A stretch of DNA of 64,000 nt from Opisthocomus hoazin (GCF_030867145.1 NC_134427.1:19925001-19989000); one strand, 5' to 3'; numbered from the stretch's first letter, positions 1 to 13,000 are shown. Program-made: numbers and translations. Notes: generated by a model from the sequence alone, not told the origin.

Positions 1-3000
1 CCCAGATGTCTAAGTTCATCTCACAGGTGTAATAGCTGATCCAAGCTATTTCAACAGAGCTACAATTTTTGCCTCTGATTTGGTCTGCAAGACCTAAACT
101 AACTCAAAATTTCCCTTCCATATGGTAAGTGGGTGTAGTAGAGCTGCATATTCTGGGAGCCATCTTCAGATGTAAAGGTATTTTGATTAGTTATCTTGCT
201 GTAAACTGTTTGAACTCTGCACGGGAGCTCAGTGTCCTTGCTGCTGAGTCGTCCTGGCATTTCTATCTTACGTGTTCCTCCTGGAGTACAACGCCTTGGG
301 GAGCACGGGTAAGTTGGCTTGAGCTATTGGAGATAAAGGCTGAGAAAGTGTTAGGAATATCTGGGCTTCTGAAGAAAAATTACGAGTTGCACTTGGTTGT
401 TACTTGAGCTAAATCCGAATGTATATTTAGGGACTGCTTGGGCAATATATAGTATGGCTATAATTTGTTCAACACAAAGTGAAATTCTGTCTGGTCAAAC
501 TACTGTTAAACACCCAAATTAAAAGTTTGCTCAAGGGAAAGCAAGGGAAGGGAGGAGTCTTGCAGAAAATCTTTGCTATACTTCAGACGGATTCCTTTAT
601 TTCCTCTGCAAATGATACTTTCTAAGTAAAGAAAACGTGTTTTCAGAGAGTCAGATTTCGGTGTTAGTGTTCTGGAATTCTAATTGTGCTCAATCAGAAA
701 AAATGCCAGCAAAATGCTACCAAGTTTTCTAGTAGCTGGGTTGGGTGAAGAAGTGAAAGAACGTGAGCAGAGACTCTTATTATTCCACTAACGTCATTTG
801 GAATGGTACTTAGAGTTACACGTTTAAATAAACTGTTTCATATAAAAACTACTTAACTGCTTCCAAGTATGGTAATTCTAGAATCATGGATTAGCAAAAT
901 CTGAATTTTTAAGGAAATCACTTAGTGGAAGAAGAACTGTTCACTAGCAAGGCTCTTTACCTCCACGATTCTTATCTCTGTTGAAGAACTAATAAATTTG
1001 TGAAGAATAACTTCTCCTTAAAGAACTGTGTTGAGTCTACCCTAATGTGTTGTGTTTATCCAAAAACCTACCAATTCTGTTCTTTAGTACAATTTCTACC
1101 AATTTGCATAGGGCAGCCATCAGATTTACAGGTCCATCTTGGAGATTTTTTTTAGAAAGTTGGCCTCAAATTTGCCACCTTCCATTCCTTCAGGACAGAG
1201 CCTATCGTAAATAACAGACTTGACACCATGGTTAGTGTGTCCCTTAGGAGCACATAATCTTGCGTAGAACTCGTCACTCTTTGTTTTATGGGTTTGTTCC
1301 AACACCTTTTGTACTGACATTCCACTTCACGACAGAGACGCTGTTTCATTCCCTTTTAGGCAAAGCTCTGATATAACACACTTCAGAAACTCCTTCCTGG
1401 TGATCAAAGACATGAAGGGTTTGTTTAGCTTCCTACTGCAGCCTTGTCTTTTTTGGTGCGTACTGATCGCTTGTTGGCCTTACAGACTTTCTGGCAAGAT
1501 TCCTTGCCTTTGATGTGTCTGAAAACGGATTTCATTCGTAGTGTTTCTGCCTTAGTAAAATGTTTCTCAGAACTATTTTTTATTTGCCTTACTTCCTTTT
1601 AAAATCTTGCTAGCCAAACTTTATGGGGTTTTTTTTCCTCTATTTGGAAACAACTAGATTTTTTGGAGAATGTCTCTGTACTTCTAATTCTCCACATGAA
1701 GCAGTCTGCACTTTTCTGGTCTTTTGTAAAGCATGTCCGCTAAGTAATGCTAAGTAATTTGTCCTGAGTATCCCATATTTCTAATGCTGTTAAGCAGTTT
1801 CCACACCACCTGCAAATATTGTACAGTTCTTGCTGCTCTTGTTTTTTAATTAAATACTGGAGTGATGGTTTTATTTTTTTTTTTTAATCTCTGTTTTTCC
1901 AAGAAGTTTAGACTGGAATTTTGGCCACTGTTGTGAGCCATTGAGTGCCTCTTTCACATAAATATTTTGAACTGGGTCTTGCATACTGCTTGGTGTTAAG
2001 GAAGAATTTTTCATCTTGTTGTTTTCCCCAATTAGCTGATCTCAGCAAGAAGTTATGAGTCTAAAATTATATCCAAAATTTTGTGTCATCTTCAGAAGTA
2101 GCTGAGAATGACTTTCACACCCATGTTTTCACTTCACCTTCCTTTTAACATATTGCTTCACCGAGTAATAACTGGTGCTAAGGCAGGCAGGTAATAAGGC
2201 ATAGTCAGTCTTCAAATTATCTGCCTCTCTAACGTGGAGAGTCTGCAGTGAATCCTGCTGAGAAACGTTCTTCTGATTAACTGTTGCCAAAGAAACTGTA
2301 ATGATCCCACTGTGTCAAGTATTTCTGAATGAAAAAAGTATACGTAGAGAAAAATCCTGACCTGACAAAGAAGGCTTGTGAACTAATTAGCTACTTCAGT
2401 TTCTACTGTTTCTGATTTTGTTCTCTGTATATGAATTCTGTTGTTTGCGCAGCCATTGATAAATGAATTTATAATCTTTTTCCCTCAGATGCCCAGTTTA
2501 ATGTGTTTGAATAATACAAAGAAGTTTGCACAATCTGCCAGCAACGAGGCTTGTGCTAAGCCTGTTGCTCTTCCAGGTTTCACAGACGCACGGGAGTAAA
2601 TGAAGAGGCTTTTGCAGATACTTACCTCACACCTATTGCTTTGCCCAGATTGGTCACAGTCTCTGTGATAACACAGACAAAATTCCTTCATTCCACTAGG
2701 ATTTACAGTGGTTATTTCCTACAAATCTGATTTATAGAAAAGGAACATGACACTACCTTTTTAGACATTGTTATCAATACGATGAAAATAAACATGAAAT
2801 AGATAATCGACACATCAGAATGGAGTGATTTGTTTTGTGTTTTACACTGATAGATCTCAAAATGGAGTAAAGATGTTGATATGATGAACGTAAAAGATTA
2901 GAACTGCAGTTTTCAGTTCTGCGATTGTGTCCCTTTGTGACTTTCAACAAACCATATATAATGTCAGTGCCTTGCTTTTTTATTTGGAGATTGATGATTG

Positions 3001-3900
3001 CTCTTCTTTGTAGAAGAGAGGTTTTATGAAGGACTTTTATTACTTTGAGGCAAACAGATAATATGGTGATATAGTGACACTTGAGATTTTACAGGGGAGG
3101 ATGTTTGAACTTTCGTATTAAGCAATCTTTGCTGGGATATGCTGTTTCATAGCGATACAACCCCTACACAGCAATGACAGATGAGGATACAGCTGAGACT
3201 GCTGGATGTGATCCAATATACCAAAGGGCACAGCCTCAGATGCCCGACCCTACCTCAGCCCACTCCCAGCAGCCCTGTCACAGATGCACCTTCCATTCCC
3301 GGAGTGTTTATCACCGTCAGGACATGATTTCTTCCCCGTCAGCTCCACATCATCTTTAGTAGTTAATCACCAACCTCCTGAGTCTCATCCAGCCTTTTCC
3401 TGTTATGCACTGCATGATGAAGATTTAACCAGCCAGCCTTACGACCCAGCGCGTTCCAGGAAAACATCCCAAGTTTCCTTCATGCCCTCGCTCGGCTCCC
3501 TCCCCACGGCAGGAGCGTCCTGCTGTGCCGGCACAGCAGCCGGGGACCTTGGGAAGCCTCTGCCTCAAGTGATGGCAAACACTGGGAGAAAAGGTGTACG
3601 TAGGAGAAGCACAGAGAGATCTAAAACACATAGGCAATCAGGGGCACAGTGCGTAACTGACCTATTTCTACATCCACGGTGTTCAAGACACAGTGTATGG
3701 TACCTATGGCTGTGTTCTGTGACAGCAAGTTGCACGTGAGTAACTAACCTGTGCGATTTTCCACCCCAGTTATTGTATGTTAGGCATCTTTATCCTTGTT
3801 TGCATTCACAAGTTAACATGTAGACCACTTCAATAACACCAACTGCTTGGAGCAAAGCATGCAAGACTTCTTGAATGTTTTCATGACTCTGGAAGATGTT
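1..3900. other. Intergenic DNA upstream of NXT2, no gene recognised
   Basis: AT-rich sequence with short T runs (for example near 1870-1885). Open frames here are short and start at random positions. The somewhat GC-richer part at 3170-3740 has overlapping open frames on both strands but no protein I recognise and no clear splice-site pairs. In human the next genes on this side are GUCY2F and IRS4 (recalled). I looked for cyclase or kinase-like motifs and saw none, so any such gene lies outside the window or is lost. Confidence 0.6.
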
Positions 3901-4412
3901 ATAGAATCACGGAATCATAGAATGGTTTGGGTTGGAAGGGACTTATAGATCATCTGGTTGCAGCACTCCTGCCATGACCAAGGACATCTCCCACCAGCCC
4001 AGGGTGCTCAGAGCTCCATCCAACCTGGCCTTGAACCCTGCCAGGGAGGGGGCAGCCACAGCTTCTCTGGGCGGCCTGGGCCAGGGCCTCACCACCCTCA
4101 CGGTGAAGAATTTCTCCCTAATATCTCATCTAAATCTGCCCTCTTTCAGTTTAGAGCTGTTCCCCCTTGTCCTGTCACTGCACACCCTTGTGAAAAGCCC
4201 CTCTCCATCCTTCCTGTAGCCCCTCCAGGCACTGGCAGCTGCTCTAAGGTCACCCCGGAGCCTCCTCTCCTCCAGGCTGAGCATCCCCAGCTCTCCCAGC
4301 CTTTCCTCACAGCAGAGGTGCTCCAACCCCCGGATCATCTCCGTGGCCTCCTCTGGCCCGGCTCCACCACATCCACGTCCTCCTTATGTTGGGACCCCAG
4401 AGCTCGAAGCCT
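3901..4412 (-). mobile_element. CR1 LINE, 5'-truncated, minus orientation
   Basis: Begins with the reverse complement of the CR1 tail (repeated ATAGAATC/CATAGAATGG, 3901-3925), followed by the typical 3' region (GGTTGGAAGGGAC, CTGCCAGGGAGGG, CCCCTTGTCCTGTCACTGC). The 3' end is at 3901; the truncated 5' end is near 4412, about 60 bp before the NXT2 CpG island. All open frames here are CR1 shadows. Confidence 0.93.
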
Positions 4413-4469
4413 GCTGAAGCACCCGAACTCACGGGGGTTCGTTCATGAAAATATTAATTGACCCCCGGC

Positions 4470-4900
4470 GCGCCGCACAACCGCCGCTGCAATCCCCCAT
4501 CCAAAATGCGTTTCGGTTCCGCCCCGGGACGGACGTCGGGCCCCGGGCCGCGGCGGAACGTTTCTCGCGGGGCGAAGCGCAGGGCCGGAAGTGGCGGGCC
4601 CCGCGCGCGGCGCACATCCGGCGTCCTCCCGCCGCCCGAGCAGGCCCGCGCGTCCTCCTCGCCGCCTCATGGCCGCCTCCGTGGTGAGTCGCCGGGCCGG
4701 GCCGGACCGGGCCGAGCTTCGGCTGAGGCCGCCGACGGGGAACCGCCGATGCGTTTCGGAGGGGGAGCCTGGAGCGGCGGAGGGTGGGAGGCGGGCGGGG
4801 AGTGGAGTGTGCGCGGCCCCGCCTGCCTCTTGGGCCCCGCCGCTCCCGGGGTCCCTCGGCGGGTCCCTGCCCCGCGGCCGCAGCATTCTGTGTGGTGAGC
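4470..4900. promoter_or_regulatory. NXT2: NXT2 CpG island and promoter
   Basis: A very GC-rich, CpG-dense block surrounds the NXT2 start codon at 4669 and stands out sharply from the AT-rich flanks. A consensus ETS-family site, CCGGAAGTG, sits at 4585-4593, about 76 bp before the ATG, with a second weaker ETS-like core (ACATCCGG) at 4614-4621. No TATA box is evident. This is the picture of a housekeeping-type, TATA-less promoter. The transcription start cannot be fixed from sequence alone. Confidence 0.8.
4669..4683 (+). CDS. NXT2: NXT2 coding exon 1 (5 codons)
   Basis: ATG plus four codons (MAASV) directly followed by a GTGAGT donor at 4684. The context CCTCATGG has +4 G but a pyrimidine at -3. 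It is too short to be found as an open frame; support comes from in-frame joining to exon 2 and from its place in the CpG island. Confidence 0.88.
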
Positions 4901-7900
4901 CGGCGTAGGCTGCCTGCCTGCTTGGACGGGTCCTCAGAGGATTCAAGGGTTTTTTTCTGGTTTGTTTGGTTGTTTGGTGTTTCTTTTTAAATTATGCCTT
5001 TTCTGTGAAATGCTAGAGAGAAGGATTCCCGAGTGAGGTGATGAGAGATTGGAACAGGAGCCCGAAGAAACTGTGAGATCTCCATCCTCGGAGATGTTTA
5101 AACGTGACGGGAGATGGGACCCTGAGTAGTTGGATCTGACTTTGACGTTAGATCAAGCTCTGAGTTTGGCTCTGCTTTGAACAGGGATTTGGAGCGGATG
5201 ATCTCCAGCAGTTTCTTCCAACCTAAATTATTCTCAGAATTTAAAAACATATTCCAGGCTATGGTTATTAGAACTTGTCTGGAGTAACAAAACTAACGAA
5301 CCTTATTTTCCATTTAACGTACATGGCAGGTACCCTAACAGCTCATTCCAGTCTCCTGGTGTTTCTCTGATGCTCTCCCTCACAGCCCTTCTCTGTGTGG
5401 CAGCTAAATGATGATACGTTTGGCTGCGGGTTAGGAAGTCTAGGTGTGCAAGTGTGTCCTGGTTGAGAGGTAGCAGCCGTCTACTCTGAATAACTTAACA
5501 GGCCGAGTTACAATCACTGTTCTCTTACTGGGAGGTCTAATACTCTTTGTTGCCCAGTGCCAAAGAGTTTCTCTTGGCACTTGCTGGACTACAGCATCTT
5601 TAAGACTACTTTCTCATATTTGTTTGGAATTGGCCTGTGGATTCAGAAATTGCTGGAAGATAGGAAGGAGAAGAGCAGGCTCATGTCCTTACAGAGGGAG
5701 ATCAAAAGAATAATCTGTAATAAGACGAGAGTATTTGGTTTTGTGGAGCAAGCAGGGATAGTTTGATAGGCTGGTAAGTGTTACGCGGTATGGAGGTTTC
5801 TCTGGATAAAAGTGTTTGTTGTGGTAATACTGGAGGATTTCTTGGTAGTTCTGGTGTATATTCATTAAAGACTGCCAAGAAAATATAAGTAGTTAAATTG
5901 TGAAGTACTGATTTGCAAGTGTTGAGAATATAATGCTGAAATAGAACAATGATAAATGGTAGTACTTTAAATTATTGTACTAGAACCAAATGCAATTCTA
6001 CAGATGTATGGACAGGAAATACAGAATCGCCGCTTTCCAGGATGTCGCAGCTTAAGGTCTGTAGGAGACAAAGGGCCAAACAGCTAAACAAACCAAACAA
6101 ACAACCAAATGAGATCACCGTGCGGTGGTGTGACAGCCAACGCTGTTACTTTTGGATGAATAGAAACAGAGATGTAAGGAAGATAGCAAGATGTGAGGAT
6201 TGCTTGGTTTTCACCTGTGGGTATAGCATTTAAGTGACTGATACTGGAATGCATCCAGCGTGTGGGCATGTTCTCTCATTTTAATATCTATATGTCCAAT
6301 TATGTATATTATTACCTGTTATATATGTATGTATAAAGGTGTTTTAAAAAATTAGACTGTGGTGGCAGTGTGATGGGGCTCTGCTGATTTTCAGAAATAC
6401 ATTGAGTGAATCTCATTCCTTAACTTTGTTTCAGAACAGCCACCACAGCAACAAGTGTTTTCACTGAATGCTTGCATGTTCACACCACTTGCAGCCAGCT
6501 GTAGCCCATTTTTCAATGTAAATATTTACCATTTAAATATGAGAAATATGTCAGCGTTCAAAATGAATGTTGAAACAGTCACCTGGCTAAAAGCTGATAC
6601 CTCCTGCAAGTAGAAAAGGAGTTTGGAATCAATTTCAACATTATTTGACGTAATCTTTCAGTGGAGATGGAAAAGACTAACCAAAGTGACTTGTTGGAGA
6701 AATTGCACAGATGACTAGGTTGCATAAAATCACCTAAATTAACTAAGTATGATTAATTAAGTATGATTTCTTCTCTCCAGGATTTCAAAACGTACGTGGA
6801 TCAAGCATGTAGAGCTGCAGATGAGTTTGTCAACATTTATTATGAAACGATGGATAAGAGAAGAAGGGTATGTAGATATTTTGACAATAGTTGGAACTGT
6901 CTTGTGCAGTTTTTGCTTGCTTTTCTAACTAGCATTGCTCTTGAAAACACGGGACAGTTGGTTACCATGTGTTGTATTGGCCAGGTTGAGACCTCTGTTC
7001 CTCTTGGACTCCCCTGTAGAGGATTCTTTGTGTTACTGTGCAGCATTGCTGTAAAAGGGGCCCTTGTAGAAAGTGCCTTAGGCTTCTTTATGATAGTAGT
7101 TCAGCTCGTGTCCAGCTGTGCTTTACAGGTGCAGGATTTGTCAGTACAGGCAGATAAAACCTACTTTATTTGTCTCTGAGGTCAGGATTTAGCTCTTTTT
7201 TTTTTTTTTCAAGCTTCTTTTGGTAGCCGTTATTACACTTCTGTTTCTGGGAGTCTGCGGGAGTGCCTGAGGATAAAGTGGAAACAGCTCGATCGGGCTC
7301 TGAAAGTCTTCATGGACCACATTGATGTGGTATCATGTAACAAATATTTGCACCAAAAGAGAGCTGTGGAGATTGATGTATTGTAATTGTAATTTAGTAA
7401 CTCTTAGATTATGTGAAAATATCAGCAGTTGCGTGTTACTTCATTGTCACTTTGAGCATTAGTAGGTTAGGCGGAGATGTATCAACAGCTTGAAGGAGAG
7501 TTAGGCTGTTACTCAGCTGCCTAGGGAACATTTGGGAAGTTTAGGTCTGCTGCTGCAGATAACTGTCCTTTGTAAGTTTCCACTCTTACTGATCTTGTTC
7601 ACTTTTTTTTTAAACCTGAAATTACACTTTCCTGACATAATCTGTTCTGCGTGCACCACCACCCCACCCCCCAGCAAACCAGCAATAAACTTATTATGGA
7701 GAGGTAGCACTATCCTTTTGTTAGCAACTAGTTCAGTTCTATCAGCAGCTTTGTTAAACGAATCTCATCAGTATTTAAATTTGGAGGCATATGAGTCACC
7801 ATGCAACTTATAAAGAAGAATGTGTTTCAGTTAGTTTTAATTCTTGGTCAGGAGCACTGATTGTTAAAAGGAGGTGATATTTCAGGAGGACATTTTATCT

Positions 7901-9798
7901 GTTGAAGTAACGGCAAAAATCAGTAATTCACAACATAAGGAGCAGGTTGAGGGAGGGGATTCTGCCTCTCTGCCCCGTTCTGCTGAGACCCCCCCGGGAG
8001 TCCTGTGCCCAGCTCTGGAGCCCTCAGCACAGGGCAGACCTGGAGCTGTTGCAGTGGGGCCGGAGGAGGCCCCAGTCATGATCCGAGGGCTGGAACCCCT
8101 CTGCTGGGAGGAAAAGCTGGGAGAGCTGGGGCTGTTCAGCCTGGAGAGGAGAAGGCTCCAGGGAGACCTTAGAGCAGCTGCCAGTGCCTGGAGGGGTCTG
8201 TAAGAAAGCTGGAGAGGAACTTTATACAAGACCATGGAGTGATAGGACAAGGGGTAATGGCTTTAAACTGAAAGAGGGTAGGTTTAGATTAGATATAAAG
8301 AAAAAAATAATTACCATGAGGGTGGTGAGGCCCTGGCCCAGGTTGCCCAGAGAAGCTGTGGCTGCCCCCTCCCTGGCAGTGTTGAAGGCCAGGTTGGATG
8401 GAGCTCTGAGCACCTTGGGCTGGTGGAAGGGGTCCCTGCCCATGGCAGGGGGTTTGGAACCAGATGATCTGTAAGGTCCCCTGCAACCCAAATCATTATC
8501 TGATTCAAAGAATATTGTTTTGTGTGTTGTCCATTGTATGTGTTTACACATTTCCCTCAAATATATCTTTTCATAATCACTCAGGCTTTATCAAGACTTT
8601 ATTTGGACAAAGCAACGTTAGTTTGGAATGGTAACGCAGTGTCCGGGCCAGAAGAACTGAACAAATTTTTTGAAATGTTGCCATCTAGTGAATTCCAGGT
8701 TAATGTGTTGGACTGCCAGCCCGTTCATGGTAAGGTTGCGTTACAATTTACTTAATTATTTTTCAGTCTTTTTATAACTGTTGAAAATGAACTGCAATTA
8801 TTGCAGTGCTTAGTATTTCTTTTGGAACAAGCTTAGAGAAAATACTGAGTTGTACATAAAGCACAAATGAAGAAATGCAGCAACTCCACACTTTTTCTCA
8901 TGTCTGGGCAGATATTTTAAGGACTTTTTTGTTAAGATCATATTCAGATGTGATGTATTTCCATGTATTGAAAAAGTCTGGCTTATCAGGTTACGTTGTC
9001 CTTGACGATGTCTAAGAGTCAAGAGACCTCTACTGTAGCCTCTGATAATGACTTGCAGTATAATGTGGAACAAATCATTAACCTGTATGTACTTTGATTT
9101 CTTTACATGTAGAATAGATGATGTTCTTGAGATTTGTGGTTAACAACTGCTAAAAAAAAGGCTTACATAATTGAGAAGTTAAATTACTTCTAATGCATAT
9201 TTTGGGAATATAAGTAAGCAAAAAGCTTGTGGTCGAGCATGCTTGCTTTGCTCTGCTGTGAAAAAGATATAATCTCTAGTAGTGGGGGGAAAAAGTGTAT
9301 GCAACTTTACAAATATATATATGTGTGTATCTCAAACAATGAGAGCTTATTCTAAGCAAAAACTGAGGTGTTTGTTGTAGTCCTCCAAAATGAAAAACGT
9401 GAGATGCCAATAGAAAAGCCATTAAAAAGCAGTGCTGGTGAGTGAATACACCATTGTCTGTATAGAAATGATGCAACAAAACTGTACTTTCCATGAACGT
9501 GTAACCAGTTGTTACCCTATAACTAGCATAACAAGAATCGAATGAAACTTCTGTGTACATTTCCTACTTCTTTACCTGTTAGTCTTTGAGTTGTTTTCTT
9601 TATACTTCTCCTTGTGAAGAGCAAGCTACTCAAGGCCAGACAACAGTCCTCGTGGTGACAAGTGGGACAGTAAAATTTGATGGCGACAAGCAGCGCTACT
9701 TCAATCAGAACTTCTTGCTGACAGCGCAAGCCACACCTACCAACACAGTGTGGAAGATCGCCAGTGACTGTTTCCGCTTTCAGGACTGGGCCAGTTAG
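4669..9798 (+). CDS. NXT2: NXT2, nuclear transport factor 2-like export factor 2 (four coding exons)
   Basis: The coding sequence is 4669-4683, 6781-6867, 8585-8729 and 9620-9798, 426 nt in total, encoding 141 residues; human NXT2 is about 142. The product is a single NTF2-like fold. NXT proteins dimerise with the NTF2-like domain of NXF-family receptors and help export mRNA through the nuclear pore (family knowledge). Recognisable segments are [20 protein letters not shown] (residues 6-25), [16 protein letters not shown] (39-54), [16 protein letters not shown] (67-82), [15 protein letters not shown] (90-104) and the C-terminal [15 protein letters not shown]. The start was chosen because MAASV joins exon 2 in frame exactly where human has MATSL. 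All introns are GT-AG (GTGAGT, GTATGT and GTAAGG donors). The paralogue NXT1 is the main alternative; the residues before DFKTYVDQ and the synteny with KCNE5/ACSL4 favour NXT2. Confidence 0.96.
5045..5240 (+). mobile_element. Old, diverged CR1 fragment in NXT2 intron 1
   Basis: Plus orientation. It keeps recognisable CR1 3' words in order: GATTGGAACAGG, ATCTCCATCCTCGGAGATG, a TTGAACAGGGATTTGGA segment, then CTTCCAACCTAAATTATTCT. Divergence from the other copies here suggests an older subfamily. Confidence 0.75.
6781..6867 (+). CDS. NXT2: NXT2 coding exon 2
   Basis: Residues 6-34, phase 0 at both ends. Acceptor TTCTCTCCAG ends at 6780 and donor GTATGT starts at 6868. It encodes the first helix of the NTF2-like fold, ending at DKRRR. 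Confidence 0.96.
7944..8508 (+). mobile_element. CR1 LINE, plus orientation, in NXT2 intron 2
   Basis: A 3' CR1 segment of about 560 bp containing CTGGGAGAGCTGGGGCTG, AGGACAAGGGGTAATGGC, CCCTGGCCCAGGTTGCCC and GGATGGAGCTCTGAGCACC, with a decayed ATTCTATG-type tail at 8490-8508. It ends only 76 bp before NXT2 exon 3. The same subfamily words occur in the copies at 3901, 29222 and 57812. Confidence 0.93.
8585..8729 (+). CDS. NXT2: NXT2 coding exon 3
   Basis: Residues 35-83, phase 0 to phase 1. The acceptor AATCACTCAG ends at 8584 and the donor GTAAGG begins at 8730. It encodes [20 protein letters not shown] through DCQPVH, the central part of the NTF2-like domain. Confidence 0.97.
9620..9798 (+). 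CDS. NXT2: NXT2 coding exon 4 and stop
   Basis: Residues 83-141 and TAG at 9796-9798. The acceptor CTTGTGAAG ends at 9619; its polypyrimidine tract covers about 9590-9612. It encodes the C-terminal beta strands ([40 protein letters not shown]). Confidence 0.97.
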
Positions 9799-10010
9799 TG
9801 AGGGTTGGCTACGGGGAGTGACCTCTCTCATCCGACGTGTTGAAGCTAGCTGTACGGACAGCCGTTCTCCACGCATGGGAAACTCTCGCTCTTCGTGTTG
9901 CTTCTGTCCTTCTGGAAGGTCTACAGGTGTTTCGGGGTAGATCCCAATGACCATGGATTTAATAGTCAACAATCTTAAGATGTGAGAGGTTGCTCGCGTT
10001 AGTTGAACCT

Positions 10011-10016
10011 AATAAA
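10011..10016 (+). terminator. NXT2: Candidate proximal NXT2 poly(A) signal
   Basis: A canonical AATAAA lies 213 nt after the stop and is followed by a GT-rich stretch (GTGAGCTGTGTTGG, 10029-10042), the usual arrangement of a cleavage site. Further AATAAA hexamers at 11889-11894 and 14389-14394 could serve longer 3' UTRs. Confidence 0.6.
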
Positions 10017-10044
10017 ATGCTGAAGGCGGTGAGCTGTGTTGGAA

Positions 10045-13000
10045 TCATTCCTAAAATGCCTTACGTGGCAGCTATGCTGCCACTTCCAGACTTCTTGTAT
10101 GTAATGCTGAAACGCTACTGTTTGAACACAAAATACTTTTCATGTACAATTCTGACCAAACATGTAATCTTTTCAATTTGAAAAGATTCGTTTTTACAGT
10201 AGCATCTTCTTCCCTCTTTTGAAGAAGATGCTTATGGCATGTAGATAGAATTCTCAAAGCTACCTACTCTTGGTTGTAAGAGCCTAGGAAGGATTGACAA
10301 TGATTTCTACTGCTTGTGAAAGTAGCAAATACAGCTTCTGAGTATGTAATCTGCCAAATAATCCATTGGAAAGCTAATGGCACTTCTCTGATACAAAGGG
10401 ACTAAACAATCTCATCAGGTTTCCTTTTGGCTTGAACTTCTCAGGCTTTGGTTGGGGTTAATTTGCATCGATTTGTATGTAGGGCATGCTGAATGATTCA
10501 GAGCTCCTATGCCAACAACTCTTGTCTCATGCATGTGAAGGACTTCAAACTGGTGATTTTTCTTTTGAAGTCTTACAGCGTAAGAAATTGGTCAGTTACA
10601 TGATTTCTGTTTGCTTTAACTGTTAATTCTGTTGCTATAAAGTTTGGATTATTTTTCCCGTATTCAGTCTACAAGTTTTGAATCCCTACTCTCTTTTCAG
10701 GGAACATTGTAGTAAAAAAGTGGCACTGAAAGTGTGTATTACTGTGAAGCCTTTGATTTTTCTCTTCAGTACTGTTATTCAGAACAGGTGTTCTGATTCT
10801 TTTCAGCTTAGAAGAACAGCTCTGAACACAAATACCATCTTCCTCTCATGTAGATTTTTACTGTAGTTTTCGTGTTCTTCTTAAATATTACCTTTAATTT
10901 GGGGGGTGTGTGTGTCTTGCTTTAAATTTGCAGTTAAAAGCTTTCAACTGCTTTAAAATAGTTTTCAAGACTGCAGGTTAAGACTGTTCATCTTTACTTA
11001 GGAACATAGCAGTAAATCTGAATATCAGCAGATTGCTTTCAAACTGGTACGTTTCTTTTTTAAGCAGTTAAAGAAAATCAAAATTTAGCTATATGTGTGA
11101 GAGTACACTTGCTTGTAACTGAAAATACGTGAGGGGAACTTGTAACTCTGGTCTTAATATATGTTGCAATGGCAGCAGCAGCCTGAATACAAAAGCAGTT
11201 ATGACTGCAGCTCACTTGTTTTTATGACTTAAATTGGGAAAACTGTGAAAATGAGCAATATCTAACTGGCGTAAAACGTGTAGTTTGTGATATAATCCCA
11301 CAAAGAATGGGATGTTTAGGTGAAATGGATGGGTTTATTTCCTTTTAAGGCACTCTAGTCTTTACATCGTTAAGCTAGAATTAGTAAACTGTCTCTGTTC
11401 GGAAGCTGTTTATGTTCTGAACTGTTGTGTAACTATTTTTCAGTCTGACAAATATGAATTCCTGTAAAACAATGCAAGAAGCCCAGAATTTTTGAAAACT
11501 GTAAATACTGTAAATACATTGTTATTTCTGTATGTACTGAAGAAAGGATTGCTCTATTTAATTACTGTTTGTTCTTAACAGAATATGCAATGTTCATATA
11601 TTTGTATTTCTTCTACAAATTTGAAAAGAAAACCATAAATTTGCCTATTACTCATACAGCGTTGTTGAATGGTGACACTGGCATGGTGTGCTTTTCTGTT
11701 TTTTGGGTTTTTTTTTTAATTTGCTGTTAGTTATATAAGTAGTGTTACAGATCATCTTTGTATACACAAGACACATTTTGATTTTTGAAATGTGGTGATG
11801 GGTGCAACTGTAGCATTTGCTTATTGAACTCTGAGGGCACTCACCAGGCAGTCACACTTGTATCTGTACCTGATAAGCTGGTTCTGGGAATAAATACTTA
11901 CTGGATATTTTTATTAAGTTTTGGTTTGTATAGTAGTTGTTAAGCTTTTTCTTAGGCAGATTGGGAGATTCAGAATATATGAGTCAATGTTTCAGTCAAA
12001 TGTTGTTCTTATTTTCATGCTATTCAAATGCAGGCTGCTTTTAAATCTGACTTCTGCAATTAATACTAAAAAAAACCCCAACGGAACAAAAAAAGCCACC
12101 ACTACCTGGAACATTACTTGGGAAACATGCTAACTGGTCTAGCTGGACAAACCCAGTTTAAACTCTTGCTTAGTAAGATGTGTAGTTGCAGTTGGACTTG
12201 GTGTGCATACAGGGGGTTTTGGGGAGAAATGCATTAGAACATGGTTGCTTCAGCCTAGGGAGAAGTGCCAGTTACGCGCTGCCTGTTCCATCGTCTGTGG
12301 TGAGGATCGCTTCGGGTGATTCAGTACTACCGTGATTAGTTTTATAACTGAAAATACTGTTTTACAAAATATTCTTATGGTGCATACTGAGTGATAACTT
12401 AGCTATTAGATTAAATCAGTGATTTTTACAACTGAGTAATTAACAGTACAAAAAAATCTCTCCATACTAGCTGGAGAAGTTAGGGATGCTGCAGGTCTGC
12501 GCTCCTTGTTAGAACTTCTGTGCTGAAATGAGCAGAAGAGAACATAGGAATGATTATTGTTCCGTTCAGTACAAAACTATCTGGCTGGTTTAGTGTTCCC
12601 TGTTGCTGACTGTGTTGTGATATCCAAAATTTACAGCGGGCATCTAGAAAGTGAACATGCTTATGCTCTATACTGTCAACAGGAGTTAATACTGCCATTT
12701 TTTGCTGTTTGATACCAAGTTACTCATGTACAACGGGTCAGTGAAACAAAGCCAGCTGAAGAGCGAAGCACTTCCGCATACTAAATTGTGGCTACTGAAA
12801 ACTTGCTGGATCTTCTCCTTTGTGTATGTTCCCTGTGTTGTCTTCATCCGTCACTGCTTTTACGTTGCTTTGTTCTTTTGGCCTACTACAGTTAAATTGA
12901 CTTAAAATACTTGTGCTGTTTCTTGGAATGGAGAAGTGATTTGTTCTGATGGTGTGAGTGATTTGTTCTAATAGTTTTGATGTGCATGTGCTTCCTTATC

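Noticed and set aside
3284-3739. 151-codon open frame upstream of NXT2
   Set aside because: No recognisable protein, overlapping frames on both strands, no splice or promoter context.
4443-4990. Overlapping open frames in the NXT2 CpG island
   Set aside because: GC-driven absence of stops; the composition is Arg/Pro/Gly/Ala rich, and the supported reading is the 5-codon NXT2 exon 1.
6763-7179. 138-codon frame containing NXT2 exon 2
   Set aside because: Its start lies in the intron before a good acceptor, and its end reads past a good GTATGT donor. It is exon 2 with retained intron, not a separate gene.
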